The translations under genes and the position numbers were made by a program. The notes under the pieces are model-generated. The model worked only from the letters and a program-made list of their open reading frames with translations. It was not told where the DNA came from and searched no databases. DNA of 8,637 nt from Thermodesulfobacteriota bacterium (lineage in GTDB: Bacteria > Desulfobacterota > Desulfobacteria > Desulfobacterales > RPRI01). The stretch spans positions 1-8,637 of the forward strand of contig JAUPLM010000364.1 in NCBI GenBank assembly GCA_030836965.1. The letters are read 5' to 3'. Positions 1-7,131 of the stretch are shown here, one piece after another (the stretch's first letter is position 1; every line of letters starts with the position of its first letter).

Positions 1-1320
1 CATCCTTCCGGCGGTTGTCGGCCCGAAGGAACCTGAAGGATAGCCGGGCGGTGTCTTTGCCGGGCCCGCATAATATATGATGTGATCTTTAAAATACTGA
101 GGCAGGCCTTCCCCCCTGTCGAGGCGTTCTTTTAATTTTGCATGAGCGATGTCCCGCGCGACCACAATTTTTCCCGAAAGAAGAAGCCTTGTTGCAACTG
201 GATATTTTGTGAGTATGCTCCTTATTTCATCCATAGGTCTGTCAAGATCGATTGAAACCGCGCCTGCTTTGGATTCCTTTACCGGCGGAAGATATTTTGA
301 GGGGTCTTTTTCAAGTTTTTCAAGAAAGATCCCTTCTTTTGTGATCTTTGCTTTTATATTTCTGTCGGCGCTGCAGCTTACTCCAAGCCCTATCGGGCAA
401 GAGGCTCCATGCCTCGGAAGCCGGATCACTCTTGTGTCGAGGCAGAAATATTTTCCGCCGAACTGAGCGCCGATCCCAAGTTCACGGGATATTTTTAAAA
501 GCTTTTCTTCAAGTTCATGATCCCTGAAAGCGTGCCCCGTATCATCCCCTTTCGCCGGAAGAGAATCAAGATAACCCGCTGTGGCAAGTTTGAGGGTTTT
601 TAGGTTGAATTCGAACGAAGTGCCTCCTATAACGAAAGCGAGATGATATGGAGGGCATGGAGCCGTTCCCAGGGTTTTCATTTTCGCTTTCATGAAATCA
701 AGGAGCTTTTCGGGTGTAAGAATCGTTTTGGTCTCCTGAAAGAGAAATGTCTTATTGGCCGAACCCCCGCCTTTGGCTATGAAGAGAAATTTATATGAAT
801 CGCCTTCTGTAGCGTAAAGCTCGATCTGAGCTGGCAGATTGCAGCCCGTGTTAATTTCCTCAAACATCGTCAGTGGCGCGTTCTGCGAATAGCGGAGATT
901 ATTTCTGGTGTAAGCATTGAAAACACCCCTTGAAAGCTCCTTCTCATCCGGAAAACCGGTCCAGACCTGCTGGCCCTTCTTGCCCATTACGATCGCGGTT
1001 CCTGTATCCTGGCAGAGCGGGAAAATACCTTCAGCCGAAATAACGGCGTTTTTAATCATTTCAAGAGCAACATATCTGTCGTTTTCGGAAGCTTCAGGAT
1101 CGTCAAATATACCTGAAAGCTGTTTCAGATGCGAAGATCTTAAAAGGTGTGATACATCCCTGAATGCTTCTTCGGCAAGAAGGGATAGCCCTTCAGGTGA
1201 GATTTTTACAATAGTTTTTCCTTCGAAATCGGAAGTCGTAACATACTTCTCCGTGAGAAGCCTGTATTCCGTTGTATCTTTTCCCAGAGGGTACATCTCC
1301 TGATATTTAAAATCCGCCAT
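1..1320 (-). CDS. fumA: Class I fumarate hydratase (4Fe-4S, single-chain FumA/FumB type), C-terminus cut by window edge
   Basis: This enzyme reversibly hydrates fumarate to L-malate in the cytoplasm, using an oxygen-sensitive [4Fe-4S] cluster as Lewis acid. The 440 visible residues read without a stop from ATG 1318-1320 to the left edge and end in TTAGRM, a motif found well inside FumA. By comparison with FumA (about 548 aa), roughly 105-110 residues are missing beyond the window. Family hallmarks are CQDTGTA (C103), GTAPCPPYH (C222), RHGASCPIG (C308), [18 protein letters not shown] and [10 protein letters not shown]103, C222 and C308 fit the three cluster ligands known for class I fumarases, with 119 residues between the first two as in characterised members. 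A GGGAG Shine-Dalgarno lies about 8 bases before the ATG. The radical SAM gene lies upstream on the same strand, 124 bases away. Some class I fumarases also act on D-tartrate or mesaconate, so the exact substrate range is not fixed by sequence. The family call is very secure. Confidence 0.96.
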   Translation of the reverse strand, partial: MADFKYQEMYPLGKDTTEYRLLTEKYVTTSDFEGKTIVKISPEGLSLLAEEAFRDVSHLLRSSHLKQLSGIFDDPEASENDRYVALEMIKNAVISAEGIFPLCQDTGTAIVMGKKGQQVWTGFPDEKELSRGVFNAYTRNNLRYSQNAPLTMFEEINTGCNLPAQIELYATEGDSYKFLFIAKGGGSANKTFLFQETKTILTPEKLLDFMKAKMKTLGTAPCPPYHLAFVIGGTSFEFNLKTLKLATAGYLDSLPAKGDDTGHAFRDHELEEKLLKISRELGIGAQFGGKYFCLDTRVIRLPRHGASCPIGLGVSCSADRNIKAKITKEGIFLEKLEKDPSKYLPPVKESKAGAVSIDLDRPMDEIRSILTKYPVATRLLLSGKIVVARDIAHAKLKERLDRGEGLPQYFKDHIIYYAGPAKTPPGYPSGSFGPTTAGRM

Positions 1321-1366
1321 TTGATTTATCTCCCGGTTAAAATCCTTTATATTATTAAGATGCCCA

Positions 1367-1395
1367 GCTTTAATTGCATGGGTATTTTCTGTCAA
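1367..1395 (-). promoter_or_regulatory. Probable promoter of the fumarase gene
   Basis: On the minus strand, 1395-1390 reads TTGACA, a perfect sigma70 -35 box. Seventeen bases further on, 1372-1367 reads TAAAGC, only a weak -10 match. A second possible -10, TATAAA near 1343-1349, lacks a good -35 at proper spacing. The weak -10 would suit a promoter that depends on an activator, and a perfect palindrome lies four bases upstream. The -35 is clear; the rest is inference. Confidence 0.45.
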
Positions 1396-1399
1396 GGAA

Positions 1400-1414
1400 T
1401 TTATGTGACATAAA
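1400..1414. promoter_or_regulatory. Perfect 15-base palindrome, candidate operator upstream of the fumarase
   Basis: The sequence TTTATGTGACATAAA has two perfect 7-base arms around one central base. It lies between the radical SAM stop codon and the fumarase start, ending four bases upstream of the TTGACA -35 box on the minus strand. That position suits a dimeric activator. It does not match the standard spacing of CRP (TGTGA-N6-TCACA), FNR or Rex sites, and I do not recognise the regulator. It is not followed by a useful T-tract in the direction of the genes, so a terminator is unlikely. Confidence 0.45.
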
Positions 1415-1444
1415 AAAGATCCCGCCTGACTTATTTAGAAACCA

Positions 1445-2758
1445 TCAGAATTTTTCCTTTGGAGGATTAAAGTATCCGTGTTTTAAATCCGGAAACTCCT
1501 TTCGTATCATGGAAAGCAATTTCTTTATTCCCGCGGCTCCGCTGACTGAGGCGGCGCCGGACATTTTTTTCCAGTATCTCAAAGGATCAAAATTCAGGTT
1601 TCTCCACTGAATGAAATCAACAGGATGCCTTTTAAGGAAATTAAAGAGTGCCGCCTGCTCTTCGGTAGAATCGGTAAAGCCGGGACAGTTTAGATAATTT
1701 ATTGAAACAAATATCTTCTTATCGAGGGCTTTGTCTATGCTTTTTATGACATCGGAAAAAGAATATCCCTTCGGGCGAAAATATGCATCGTAACATTCTT
1801 TCCTGACGCTGTTCATGCTGATCCTGATACTGTCAAGCCCCGCATCAAAAAGTCTTTCCATTGTTTCCGGCAAGCTTCCGTTAGTGTTCATATTAATTGT
1901 TCCGCTGCCGGTTTTGGACCGGATCAGTTTTATGGCGGGTTCAATGACATGAGCCGCCAGCAGAGGGTCGCCCTCGCATCCCTGTCCGAAACTCACAACG
2001 CTTCTTTTAACTTTCCCGATGTGTTCAAGAGCAATTTCCGCTATCTCTTCAGGAGACGGCGTGAAAGAAATTCTGTCCTGGCTGTTTCTGATTCCGCTCT
2101 CCTTCTGTAAAGATATGCAGCCTATGCAGGCCGCATTGCAGTTTTTTGATGTCGGAAGCGGAGCTTCGTAACGTCCCAGGAAAAAGTTTTTTGCGGCGGG
2201 GCAGCCATATCTGAGAGCACAGTTTTCAATATGATCGCGCAGCCTGTTCCGCGGCATCTTTTTTTTCATAGCCCTGGCGCCCGAAATAACTTTTTCAGGC
2301 GGCATCAGCCTCAGGTCCTGCCTCTTTTCACTGTCAACAAGTATAACTCCCGTCCTGAAACCACCTTCGTGCCAGCCTACGGCTCCATATGAAAAAAGGG
2401 GCAGATGTTTTGCCGTTTTTTTCTCCCTGTACGCGCTCACATGGGAAATGACATATCCGGGTGAATTGAATGCAGCTACTGGAAATACAGGGTCGCCGGA
2501 TGAATATGGATTTTCTTTTAATGTTTCGAGCCTGTTGGTTTTCAGGTTAAATACAACCGGGCTTCTGTCAGGAAGAAGCATGAACTCTCCGCCATAGGGC
2601 ATATTTATGGTGTTGCCTGTTGAAAGGGGGGTAAAATCATCCGCGGCCATCCCGACAGCGGCATATCCTTCAAGCTCGAATATTTTACCCTCTTTATCAG
2701 CGACAAGCGCCGTTATAAGATTTATTTTTCCGGGATAAAGTTTTATTTCGGAACGCAT
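1445..2758 (-). CDS. Radical SAM protein of unknown substrate
   Basis: This 437-residue cytoplasmic protein carries CNAACIGC at residues 207-214, a Cx3Cx2C motif whose cysteines (C207, C211, C214) would bind the [4Fe-4S] cluster that cleaves S-adenosylmethionine. SFGQGCEGDPLL at 256-267 is the equivalent of the GGEP SAM-binding motif, and NMNTNGSLP at 289-297 and DSIRISMNS at 309-317 are typical later strands of the barrel. The first ~170 residues hold no domain I recognise and may be a beta-rich extra domain. C180 and C186 just before the core, plus C261, C322 and C358, could ligate or support a second centre. ATG 2756-2758 is preceded by GGAG at a spacing of 10. The gene runs divergently from larA and lies upstream of the fumarase on the same strand. 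Radical SAM membership is secure. The reaction is not recognised; peptide or cofactor modification are equally possible. Confidence 0.88.
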   Translation of the reverse strand: MRSEIKLYPGKINLITALVADKEGKIFELEGYAAVGMAADDFTPLSTGNTINMPYGGEFMLLPDRSPVVFNLKTNRLETLKENPYSSGDPVFPVAAFNSPGYVISHVSAYREKKTAKHLPLFSYGAVGWHEGGFRTGVILVDSEKRQDLRLMPPEKVISGARAMKKKMPRNRLRDHIENCALRYGCPAAKNFFLGRYEAPLPTSKNCNAACIGCISLQKESGIRNSQDRISFTPSPEEIAEIALEHIGKVKRSVVSFGQGCEGDPLLAAHVIEPAIKLIRSKTGSGTINMNTNGSLPETMERLFDAGLDSIRISMNSVRKECYDAYFRPKGYSFSDVIKSIDKALDKKIFVSINYLNCPGFTDSTEEQAALFNFLKRHPVDFIQWRNLNFDPLRYWKKMSGAASVSGAAGIKKLLSMIRKEFPDLKHGYFNPPKEKF

Positions 2759-2835
2759 CGGCGTATGTCTCCGTCAGTCTAAAAATGTCGGTTATATCAA
2801 ACCTTCTTTCTGTTTCGCACATAAACACAAATCCG

Positions 2836-2864
2836 TTGTCAGGCAAATCACAATAGAATATAAT
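2836..2864 (+). promoter_or_regulatory. Strong sigma70 promoter of larA
   Basis: TTGTCA at 2836-2841 (five of six consensus bases) and TATAAT at 2859-2864 (six of six) are separated by exactly 17 bases. Transcription would start near 2871, giving a leader of about 37 bases before the larA ATG at 2908. This is the best promoter in the window. It lies in the 149-base divergent gap with the radical SAM gene, for which I find no comparably good promoter on the minus strand. Confidence 0.8.
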
Positions 2865-2907
2865 AAAACATAATCATCAAGAAAACTCAAATGGGAAGAT
2901 TAAACCA

Positions 2908-4215
2908 ATGCTGGTAAAAATGCCATACGGCAACAGACAGATTGAGCTACGTGTGCCCGACGATGCAACCGTATACCGCACCTCCTACGGGGAACCGGCA
3001 AACGATGCCCGCAAACTTGTTCGAAATGCAATGAGAAACCCCGTAAACAGCCTTCCATTATCAGAAACGCTGAGAAAATCGGGCGCACGGTCTGTAGTCG
3101 TTGTTGTTTCAGATATAACAAGGCCCATCCCGTATGCCGATTTTCTCGACACAGTGCTTGAAGAGATTGAGGATGCCGGAGTCCCTGGAGATAACATAAT
3201 TGTTCTCATTGCCACTGGTATGCACCGGCCGAGTACAGCCGCTGAACGGGAACATATGTTCGGGCAGGAAATATGTAAACGGTATCGCATCATAGATCAC
3301 CGGGCAGACAAATCCGACGAACTTGTGACTATAAAGGGAGCCAGCCGGGCCGGACGTCCGATAGAATTGAACCGACACTTTACAGAAGCGGATTTTCGCA
3401 TAATAACGGGGCTGGTGGAACCACACTTCATGGCGGGCTTCTCCGGGGGCCGAAAAGCTATATGCCCCGGGTTATGCTCCCTCGAAACGGTTAAGGCTCT
3501 TCACAGTTTCACCTTTTTGAACGACCCCGCCGCCGAAAACGGACATCTTGATGGAAATCCTCTTCATTACGAATCCCTTTCAATTGCACGGAAAGCTGAC
3601 GCTGGATTCTGCATCAATCTCGTTGTGGACAGAAAACACCGGATCGCGGAAGCTGTTGCAGGCGACCTGGAAGCATCCCATAAAGAAGCATGCAGTATAG
3701 TGAATAAATACGCATGCTCTCCGGTGGAACTTGAAAAAGAGGTGGTTCTCACCTCCAGTGGGGGATATCCGCTGGATGCTACTTTCTACCAGTGCGTAAA
3801 GGGAATGGTTTCATGTCTGCCGGCAGTCAAAAGAGGAGGCGTTGTTGTTTCTATCGGAAATTGTTCGGAAGGCATCGGAAGCAGCGAGTATCAGAACCTC
3901 ATGTATGAATATTCAGGCAGATGGAGGGAATTTCTGGAGCACATACAGAATAACGACCTTATAATAAAGGACCAATGGCAATTCCAGATGCAAACCAGGG
4001 TTCTGCAGCATGTCGGCGCCGACAATCTGATCTTCGTAACCGGCGGGCTCGGCGCTTCGGATCTTACCAGACTTAATGTCAACGGCTTACATATACCTGA
4101 AGACCGCATTCAGCAAAAAGTACAGGATATACTGGATGGGCTCATAAATGAAGGGCGCTCCGTTGCGGTTATACCGGAAGGACCTTATTGTACTCCCATT
4201 AAGAAGAACCCCTGA
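2908..4215 (+). CDS. larA: LarA-family nickel-pincer 2-hydroxyacid racemase/epimerase
   Basis: LarA racemises lactate with a nickel-pincer nucleotide (NPN) covalently held by a lysine; homologues act on malate and other 2-hydroxyacids. This 435-residue protein matches L. plantarum LarA (424 aa) almost position for position. SDITRP (D69, R72) corresponds to the D72/R75 loop, and TGMHRP (H106) to catalytic H108. EPHFMAGFSGGRKA supplies H173 (H174) and K183 (the NPN-anchoring K184). H199 matches the nickel ligand H200, and K298 in the YPLD-FYQCVKG segment equals K298. All active-site residues are kept, so it should be active if NPN is supplied. LarB, LarC and LarE, which make NPN, must be encoded elsewhere. 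The start MLVKMPYG is typical and GGGAAG at 2893-2898 sits 9 bases upstream. It is cytoplasmic and probably transcribed from the strong promoter at 2836-2864. Substrate cannot be read from sequence; the nearby fumarase makes malate worth testing. Family very sure, lactate specificity unsure. Confidence 0.93.
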   Translation: MLVKMPYGNRQIELRVPDDATVYRTSYGEPANDARKLVRNAMRNPVNSLPLSETLRKSGARSVVVVVSDITRPIPYADFLDTVLEEIEDAGVPGDNIIVLIATGMHRPSTAAEREHMFGQEICKRYRIIDHRADKSDELVTIKGASRAGRPIELNRHFTEADFRIITGLVEPHFMAGFSGGRKAICPGLCSLETVKALHSFTFLNDPAAENGHLDGNPLHYESLSIARKADAGFCINLVVDRKHRIAEAVAGDLEASHKEACSIVNKYACSPVELEKEVVLTSSGGYPLDATFYQCVKGMVSCLPAVKRGGVVVSIGNCSEGIGSSEYQNLMYEYSGRWREFLEHIQNNDLIIKDQWQFQMQTRVLQHVGADNLIFVTGGLGASDLTRLNVNGLHIPEDRIQQKVQDILDGLINEGRSVAVIPEGPYCTPIKKNP

Positions 4216-4354
4216 AATTGATCCGACAGACCCGGTCCCCGTTTTAGATTATTCGAAATATGCTTTTTCCGGTAATCAGCACGTTTCTGCGGGGACATTC
4301 GGGAGAACATTTTAGATTTTTTATAAATACCGGTGAGCAGAGGAGAGAGACTAT
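4216..4354 (+). other. Gap between larA and the dehydrogenase; no clear terminator, weak promoter possible
   Basis: This 139-base stretch holds no gene. GTCCCCG (4235-4241) and CGGGGAC (4290-4296) are perfect inverted copies, but the 48-base loop makes a terminator unlikely. The motif TTTTAGATT occurs twice (about 4242-4250 and 4310-4319). TATAAA at 4322-4327 could be a -10 for the dehydrogenase, but the hexamer 17 bases upstream (TCGGGA) is a poor -35. The length of the gap and the separate ribosome binding site suggest independent expression, without proof. Confidence 0.35.
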
Positions 4355-5113
4355 ATGAATATTCTCAGGAAGGTTGCAATCGTTACGGGAGCGGGATCCG
4401 GCATCGGCAAGAGCGTTGCACTCGCTCTTTTGAAGGAAGGCTATAGCGTTGCTCTGGCCGGACGGCGATCGGAGATGCTGGGAAAAACCGTTACGGAGGC
4501 CGGACCCTTGGGCTCGCAGGCACTGGCGGTGTCAACTGATGTCCGCGATCCTACCTCGGTGCGTGATTTATTCGCCAGGACACGGGAGACCTTCGGCAGA
4601 CTCGACTTATTGTTCAACAATGCTGGGATTTTCGTGCCGTCCGTACTGCTGGAAGATCTCACATACGAGCAATGGCGCGCTATCGTTGACATCAACCTTA
4701 CGGGCGTTTTTCTGTGTACGCAGGAAGCCTTTAAATTAATGAAGAATCAGTCCCCCCGGGGCGGACGTATCATCAATAACGGTTCCATTTCAGCGCACGC
4801 CCCGCGGCCCAACTCTGCTCCCTATACTGCTACCAAGCATGCGATAACCGGACTCACAAAATCGACCGCGCTTGACGGACGCAAATATGATATCGCGTGC
4901 GGCCAAATAGACATCGGCAACGCGGCAACCGAAATGACGGCAGTTATTCGTTCCGGCGTGCTTCAGGCTCATGGGGAAGTCATGGCGGAACCGACTATGG
5001 ATCTCGGGCATATTGCAAACGCCGTCGTTTACATGGCAAGTCTGCCGCTCGATACGAACGTTCAGTTCATGACCATAATGGCGACCAAGATGCCATTTAT
5101 CGGGCGGGGATGA
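4355..5113 (+). CDS. Short-chain dehydrogenase/reductase (classical SDR, NADP-type), substrate unknown
   Basis: This 252-residue protein has classical SDR length and fold. TGAGSGIG at 11-18 is the dinucleotide-binding loop, and arginines 37-38 after the second strand favour NADP(H) over NAD(H). D62 and NNAG (88-91) follow, then N114, S144, Y157 and K161 (YTATK), which make a complete catalytic tetrad. It should oxidise an alcohol or reduce a carbonyl in the cytoplasm. The C-terminal half ([10 protein letters not shown] near 181-190, and [11 protein letters not shown] at the end) resembles, from memory, a widespread SDR subfamily with no assigned substrate. AGGAG at 4341-4345 is 9 bases before the ATG. 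Hand-counted blocks give 53-60 % GC against about 45 % in the radical SAM gene, so a different origin is possible. It follows larA on the same strand and converges with the efflux operon. SDR family is certain; a link to LarA is only positional. Confidence 0.93.
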   Translation: MNILRKVAIVTGAGSGIGKSVALALLKEGYSVALAGRRSEMLGKTVTEAGPLGSQALAVSTDVRDPTSVRDLFARTRETFGRLDLLFNNAGIFVPSVLLEDLTYEQWRAIVDINLTGVFLCTQEAFKLMKNQSPRGGRIINNGSISAHAPRPNSAPYTATKHAITGLTKSTALDGRKYDIACGQIDIGNAATEMTAVIRSGVLQAHGEVMAEPTMDLGHIANAVVYMASLPLDTNVQFMTIMATKMPFIGRG

Positions 5114-5191
5114 TCTGATCACAGACCAGAGAGCAGCAGCTTTTACGGAACATGGGATCAGAGAGGCTGCATAGATGTCAATCCGTTCCGA

Positions 5192-5617
5192 TTACTCATG
5201 ACGCAGAGCTTCGATGGGATCAAGATGCGCCGCTTTTCTTGCGGGAAAATAACCGAAAACAACTCCTACTCCCGCAGAAAACAGAAACGAAACGGCAATA
5301 ATTCCGATATTTAGAAGAAATGGCACCTTAAGGGCGCCCGCACCCGCGGCGGAAGCTGCTATTCCTATAATTATTCCGATTATGCCCCCGAAACATGAAA
5401 GCACAACCGCTTCTATCAGAAACTGCATAAGAACCTGCTTTTCCATGGCGCCTATGGCAAGCCGGATACCTATTTCGCGGGTCCGCTCAGTGACCGAGAC
5501 CAGCATGATGTTCATGATGCCTATTCCACCGACAAGCAGGCTGACCGCAGCCACAGCCCCGAGAAGCGCAGTGAGCAGGCGTGTCGTTCCGGTCAATGTT
5601 TTGACAATTTCCTGCAT
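5192..5617 (-). pseudogene. C-terminal part of the MacB/FtsX-type ABC permease (frameshifted, out of frame with its N-terminal part)
   Basis: These 141 residues are the three membrane helices that close a MacB-type permease: about 14-40 (with GGIGIMNIMLVSVTERTREIGIR), 64-92 and 100-124. They are followed by the family's C-terminal signature PARKAAHLDPIEALRHE. A stand-alone start at the ATG at 5617 is unlikely. It has no well-spaced Shine-Dalgarno, and the same frame continues upstream as EEDDFNVRDMQEIV, which belongs to the normal linker of this family. With the upstream part (to 6402) and one added base, the gene would be 1212 bases, about 403 residues, the normal length for a separate MacB-like permease. 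The gene ends 78 bases from the convergent dehydrogenase. Without this part the permease lacks three of its four helices and could not work. Confidence 0.88.
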
Positions 5618-6402
5618 ATCCCTGACATTAAAATCATCTTCTTCTTTTTCCCGAGACGCCTCCGTTCACGCAGCAGCCGCTCAATATCCTCCTTCACCTT
5701 TTCTGTGGAAACACCGTCTTTTGCCGATATTGAGATAGAACTGATATCATTATTCCCTACGATTCGCCGCTGTACAGTACGCAGCGGCATCAGCACAAAA
5801 TCATCCTGATCCGTTCCAAAGCCCGACTGCCCTTTGGATTTAAGCACGCCAATAACCTGACACGAAATTTTTTCGAGGCGTATTGTTCGCCCCACCGGGT
5901 CCTGTTCTCCGAAAAGCTGTTTACGGATTGTATTACCGATGATGCATACTGCCGCACCGGCCCTTAATTCCCCGTCGGTAAACTGGCGCCCGCCGGACAG
6001 TACCCAGTTCCTCACCTGCAGGAAGCTATTGGTGCTGCCCGTAATATTAGTGGCCCAGTTTTCGTTTCCGTAAATAGCCTGCACCGACCTGCCGGTAACA
6101 GGCGCCACTCCTGCAAGCCCGGAGACTTCTCTTTCAATGGCTTCCGCATCGGCTATTTTAAACATCGGAGCGCCTGACCGGGTTCCGCCGGGTCCGTGGA
6201 ATCTCTGCCCGGGACGCACATCAAGCAAATTGCTTCCGAGGATCGAAATCTCAGTGGCGACCTGTTTTGTTGCACCGTCACCTACGGTCACCATAGTGAT
6301 TACGGCTGCAACTCCGATAACTATGCCCAGGATCGTAAGAGAAGACCTCATTACATTGCGGCGAATTTCGCGCATTGCTATAAGAATAGTTTCAAGAAAC
6401 AT
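5593..6402 (-). pseudogene. N-terminal part of the MacB/FtsX-type ABC permease, broken by a frameshift near 5650
   Basis: This is the membrane subunit of a MacAB-TolC-like efflux or lipid/peptide export pump. Residues 1-19 are a cytoplasmic amphipathic start, and about 20-41 (TILGIVIGVAAVITM) form the first helix. Residues 45-245 are the MacB periplasmic core domain, with the typical GSNLLDVRPG at 56-65. Reliable reading ends at about G251 (ERRRLG). The last 18 residues, rich in lysine and ending CRKLSKH, are out-of-frame translation. The true continuation is read one base back and is the piece ending at 5192. ATG 6400-6402 begins 6 bases after the ATPase stop and has GGGAG at 6413-6417. It is the last gene of the efflux operon. 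Either the break is a sequence error and the gene is whole, or the pump is inactivated. Confidence 0.88.
5645..5652 (-). other. Frame break at a G3A5 run inside the permease gene
   Basis: On the minus strand this reads GGGAAAAA followed by GAAGAAG. In the upstream frame the codons are CTC GGG AAA AAG AAG, leading to a stop about 18 residues later. In the frame one base back they are GAA AAA GAA GAA GAT GAT TTT, which is the correct family continuation. One extra G or A in the run restores a single frame of about 403 codons. G AAA AAG also resembles a weak version of the -1 slippery site A AAA AAG. I favour a homopolymer deletion, real or from sequencing. Confidence 0.8.
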
Positions 6403-6408
6403 TATTCT

Positions 6409-7131
6409 TCAACTCCCGTTCCGCTCTTCTTTGTCAATGCTTCCATCCATGAAACGGATAATTTTTCCCGCATATGACGCCATTACAGCATCATGGGTCA
6501 CCATGACTATCGTGATACCACGGTCACGGTTGAAAACAGTCATAAGCTCCATGATTTCACGGCTCCGGGCCGAATCGAGATTTCCTGTTGGTTCATCGGC
6601 AAAGAGTACTTCAGGAGATGCAACAATGGCACGGGCTATTGCCACACGTTGCTGCTGCCCGCCCGAAAGTTCCGCCGGGGTATGGGTTTCCCAGCCATTG
6701 AGCCCAACAGCCTCGAGAGCATTGCGGGCCATTTCCCGGCGCTCTGAAGCAGGTGTTCCGCGATAGATGAGAGGCAGTTCGACGTTCTCCAAAGCTGACG
6801 TGCGGTTTAAAAGATTGAACCCCTGAAAGACAAATCCCAGATAATTACGGCGCAAAAGAGCACGCTGATCACGGGACAGTTTTCCAACTTCAACCCCTTT
6901 AAACTTGTAGGTGCCGGAGGACGGGGTGTCAAGGCAGCCAAGGATATTCATGCATGTTGACTTGCCTGATCCGCTCGGGCCCATTACCGCAACGAAATCT
7001 CCATGTTCAATACGCAAATCGATACCCTGCAGCGCGCTGACCGCTGCCGTGCCGGTTCCATAAACCCTGGTCACACCATTCAGCTCTATGACAGGATACA
7101 TATCCCCGGTTCCGGAGGGATGAGTGATCAT
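6409..7131 (-). CDS. ABC transporter ATP-binding protein, MacB/LolD type
   Basis: This 240-residue cytoplasmic ATPase powers the permease encoded just downstream. It is complete: Walker A GPSGSGKST at 51-59, Q-loop Q103, signature LSGGQQQR at 155-162, Walker B VLFADE with catalytic E180, the D-loop LDS at 185-187 and H-loop H213. The IYRGTPASERR segment (122-132) and the AVGLNGWETHTP helix region are typical of the MacB/LolD/FtsE group, which drives mechanotransmission rather than transport through a membrane pore. ATG 7129-7131 overlaps the adaptor's TGA as ATGA, indicating translational coupling. AAGGA 7 bases upstream supports this start over Met11, which would lose a poorly conserved leader. 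The next gene begins 6 bases after its stop. ATPase and permease are separate proteins here, unlike fused E. coli MacB. Substrate is unknown; macrolides, peptides, siderophores and lipoproteins are all known for the group. Confidence 0.96.
   Translation of the reverse strand: MITHPSGTGDMYPVIELNGVTRVYGTGTAAVSALQGIDLRIEHGDFVAVMGPSGSGKSTCMNILGCLDTPSSGTYKFKGVEVGKLSRDQRALLRRNYLGFVFQGFNLLNRTSALENVELPLIYRGTPASERREMARNALEAVGLNGWETHTPAELSGGQQQRVAIARAIVASPEVLFADEPTGNLDSARSREIMELMTVFNRDRGITIVMVTHDAVMASYAGKIIRFMDGSIDKEERNGS

Noticed and set aside
149..1303. Plus-strand open frames at 149-466 and 917-1303
   Set aside because: They lie wholly antisense to the fumarase, whose frame is open throughout and matches the family from end to end.
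1405..1445. Possible terminator after the radical SAM gene (CTGA...GTCAG followed by a T-run on the minus strand)
   Set aside because: The stem is only about 4-5 bases with a long loop, and GGCGGGATC separates it from the T-run. It is not a credible intrinsic terminator.
1374..1610. Plus-strand 78-codon open frame over the end of the radical SAM gene
   Set aside because: It has no recognisable domain and no convincing ribosome binding site, and it overlaps the real gene antisense.
5146..5190. Inverted repeat CGGAAC/GTTCCG between the convergent dehydrogenase and permease genes as a bidirectional terminator
   Set aside because: The arms are six bases with a 33-base loop and no T-run on either side. 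I cannot support a terminator here.
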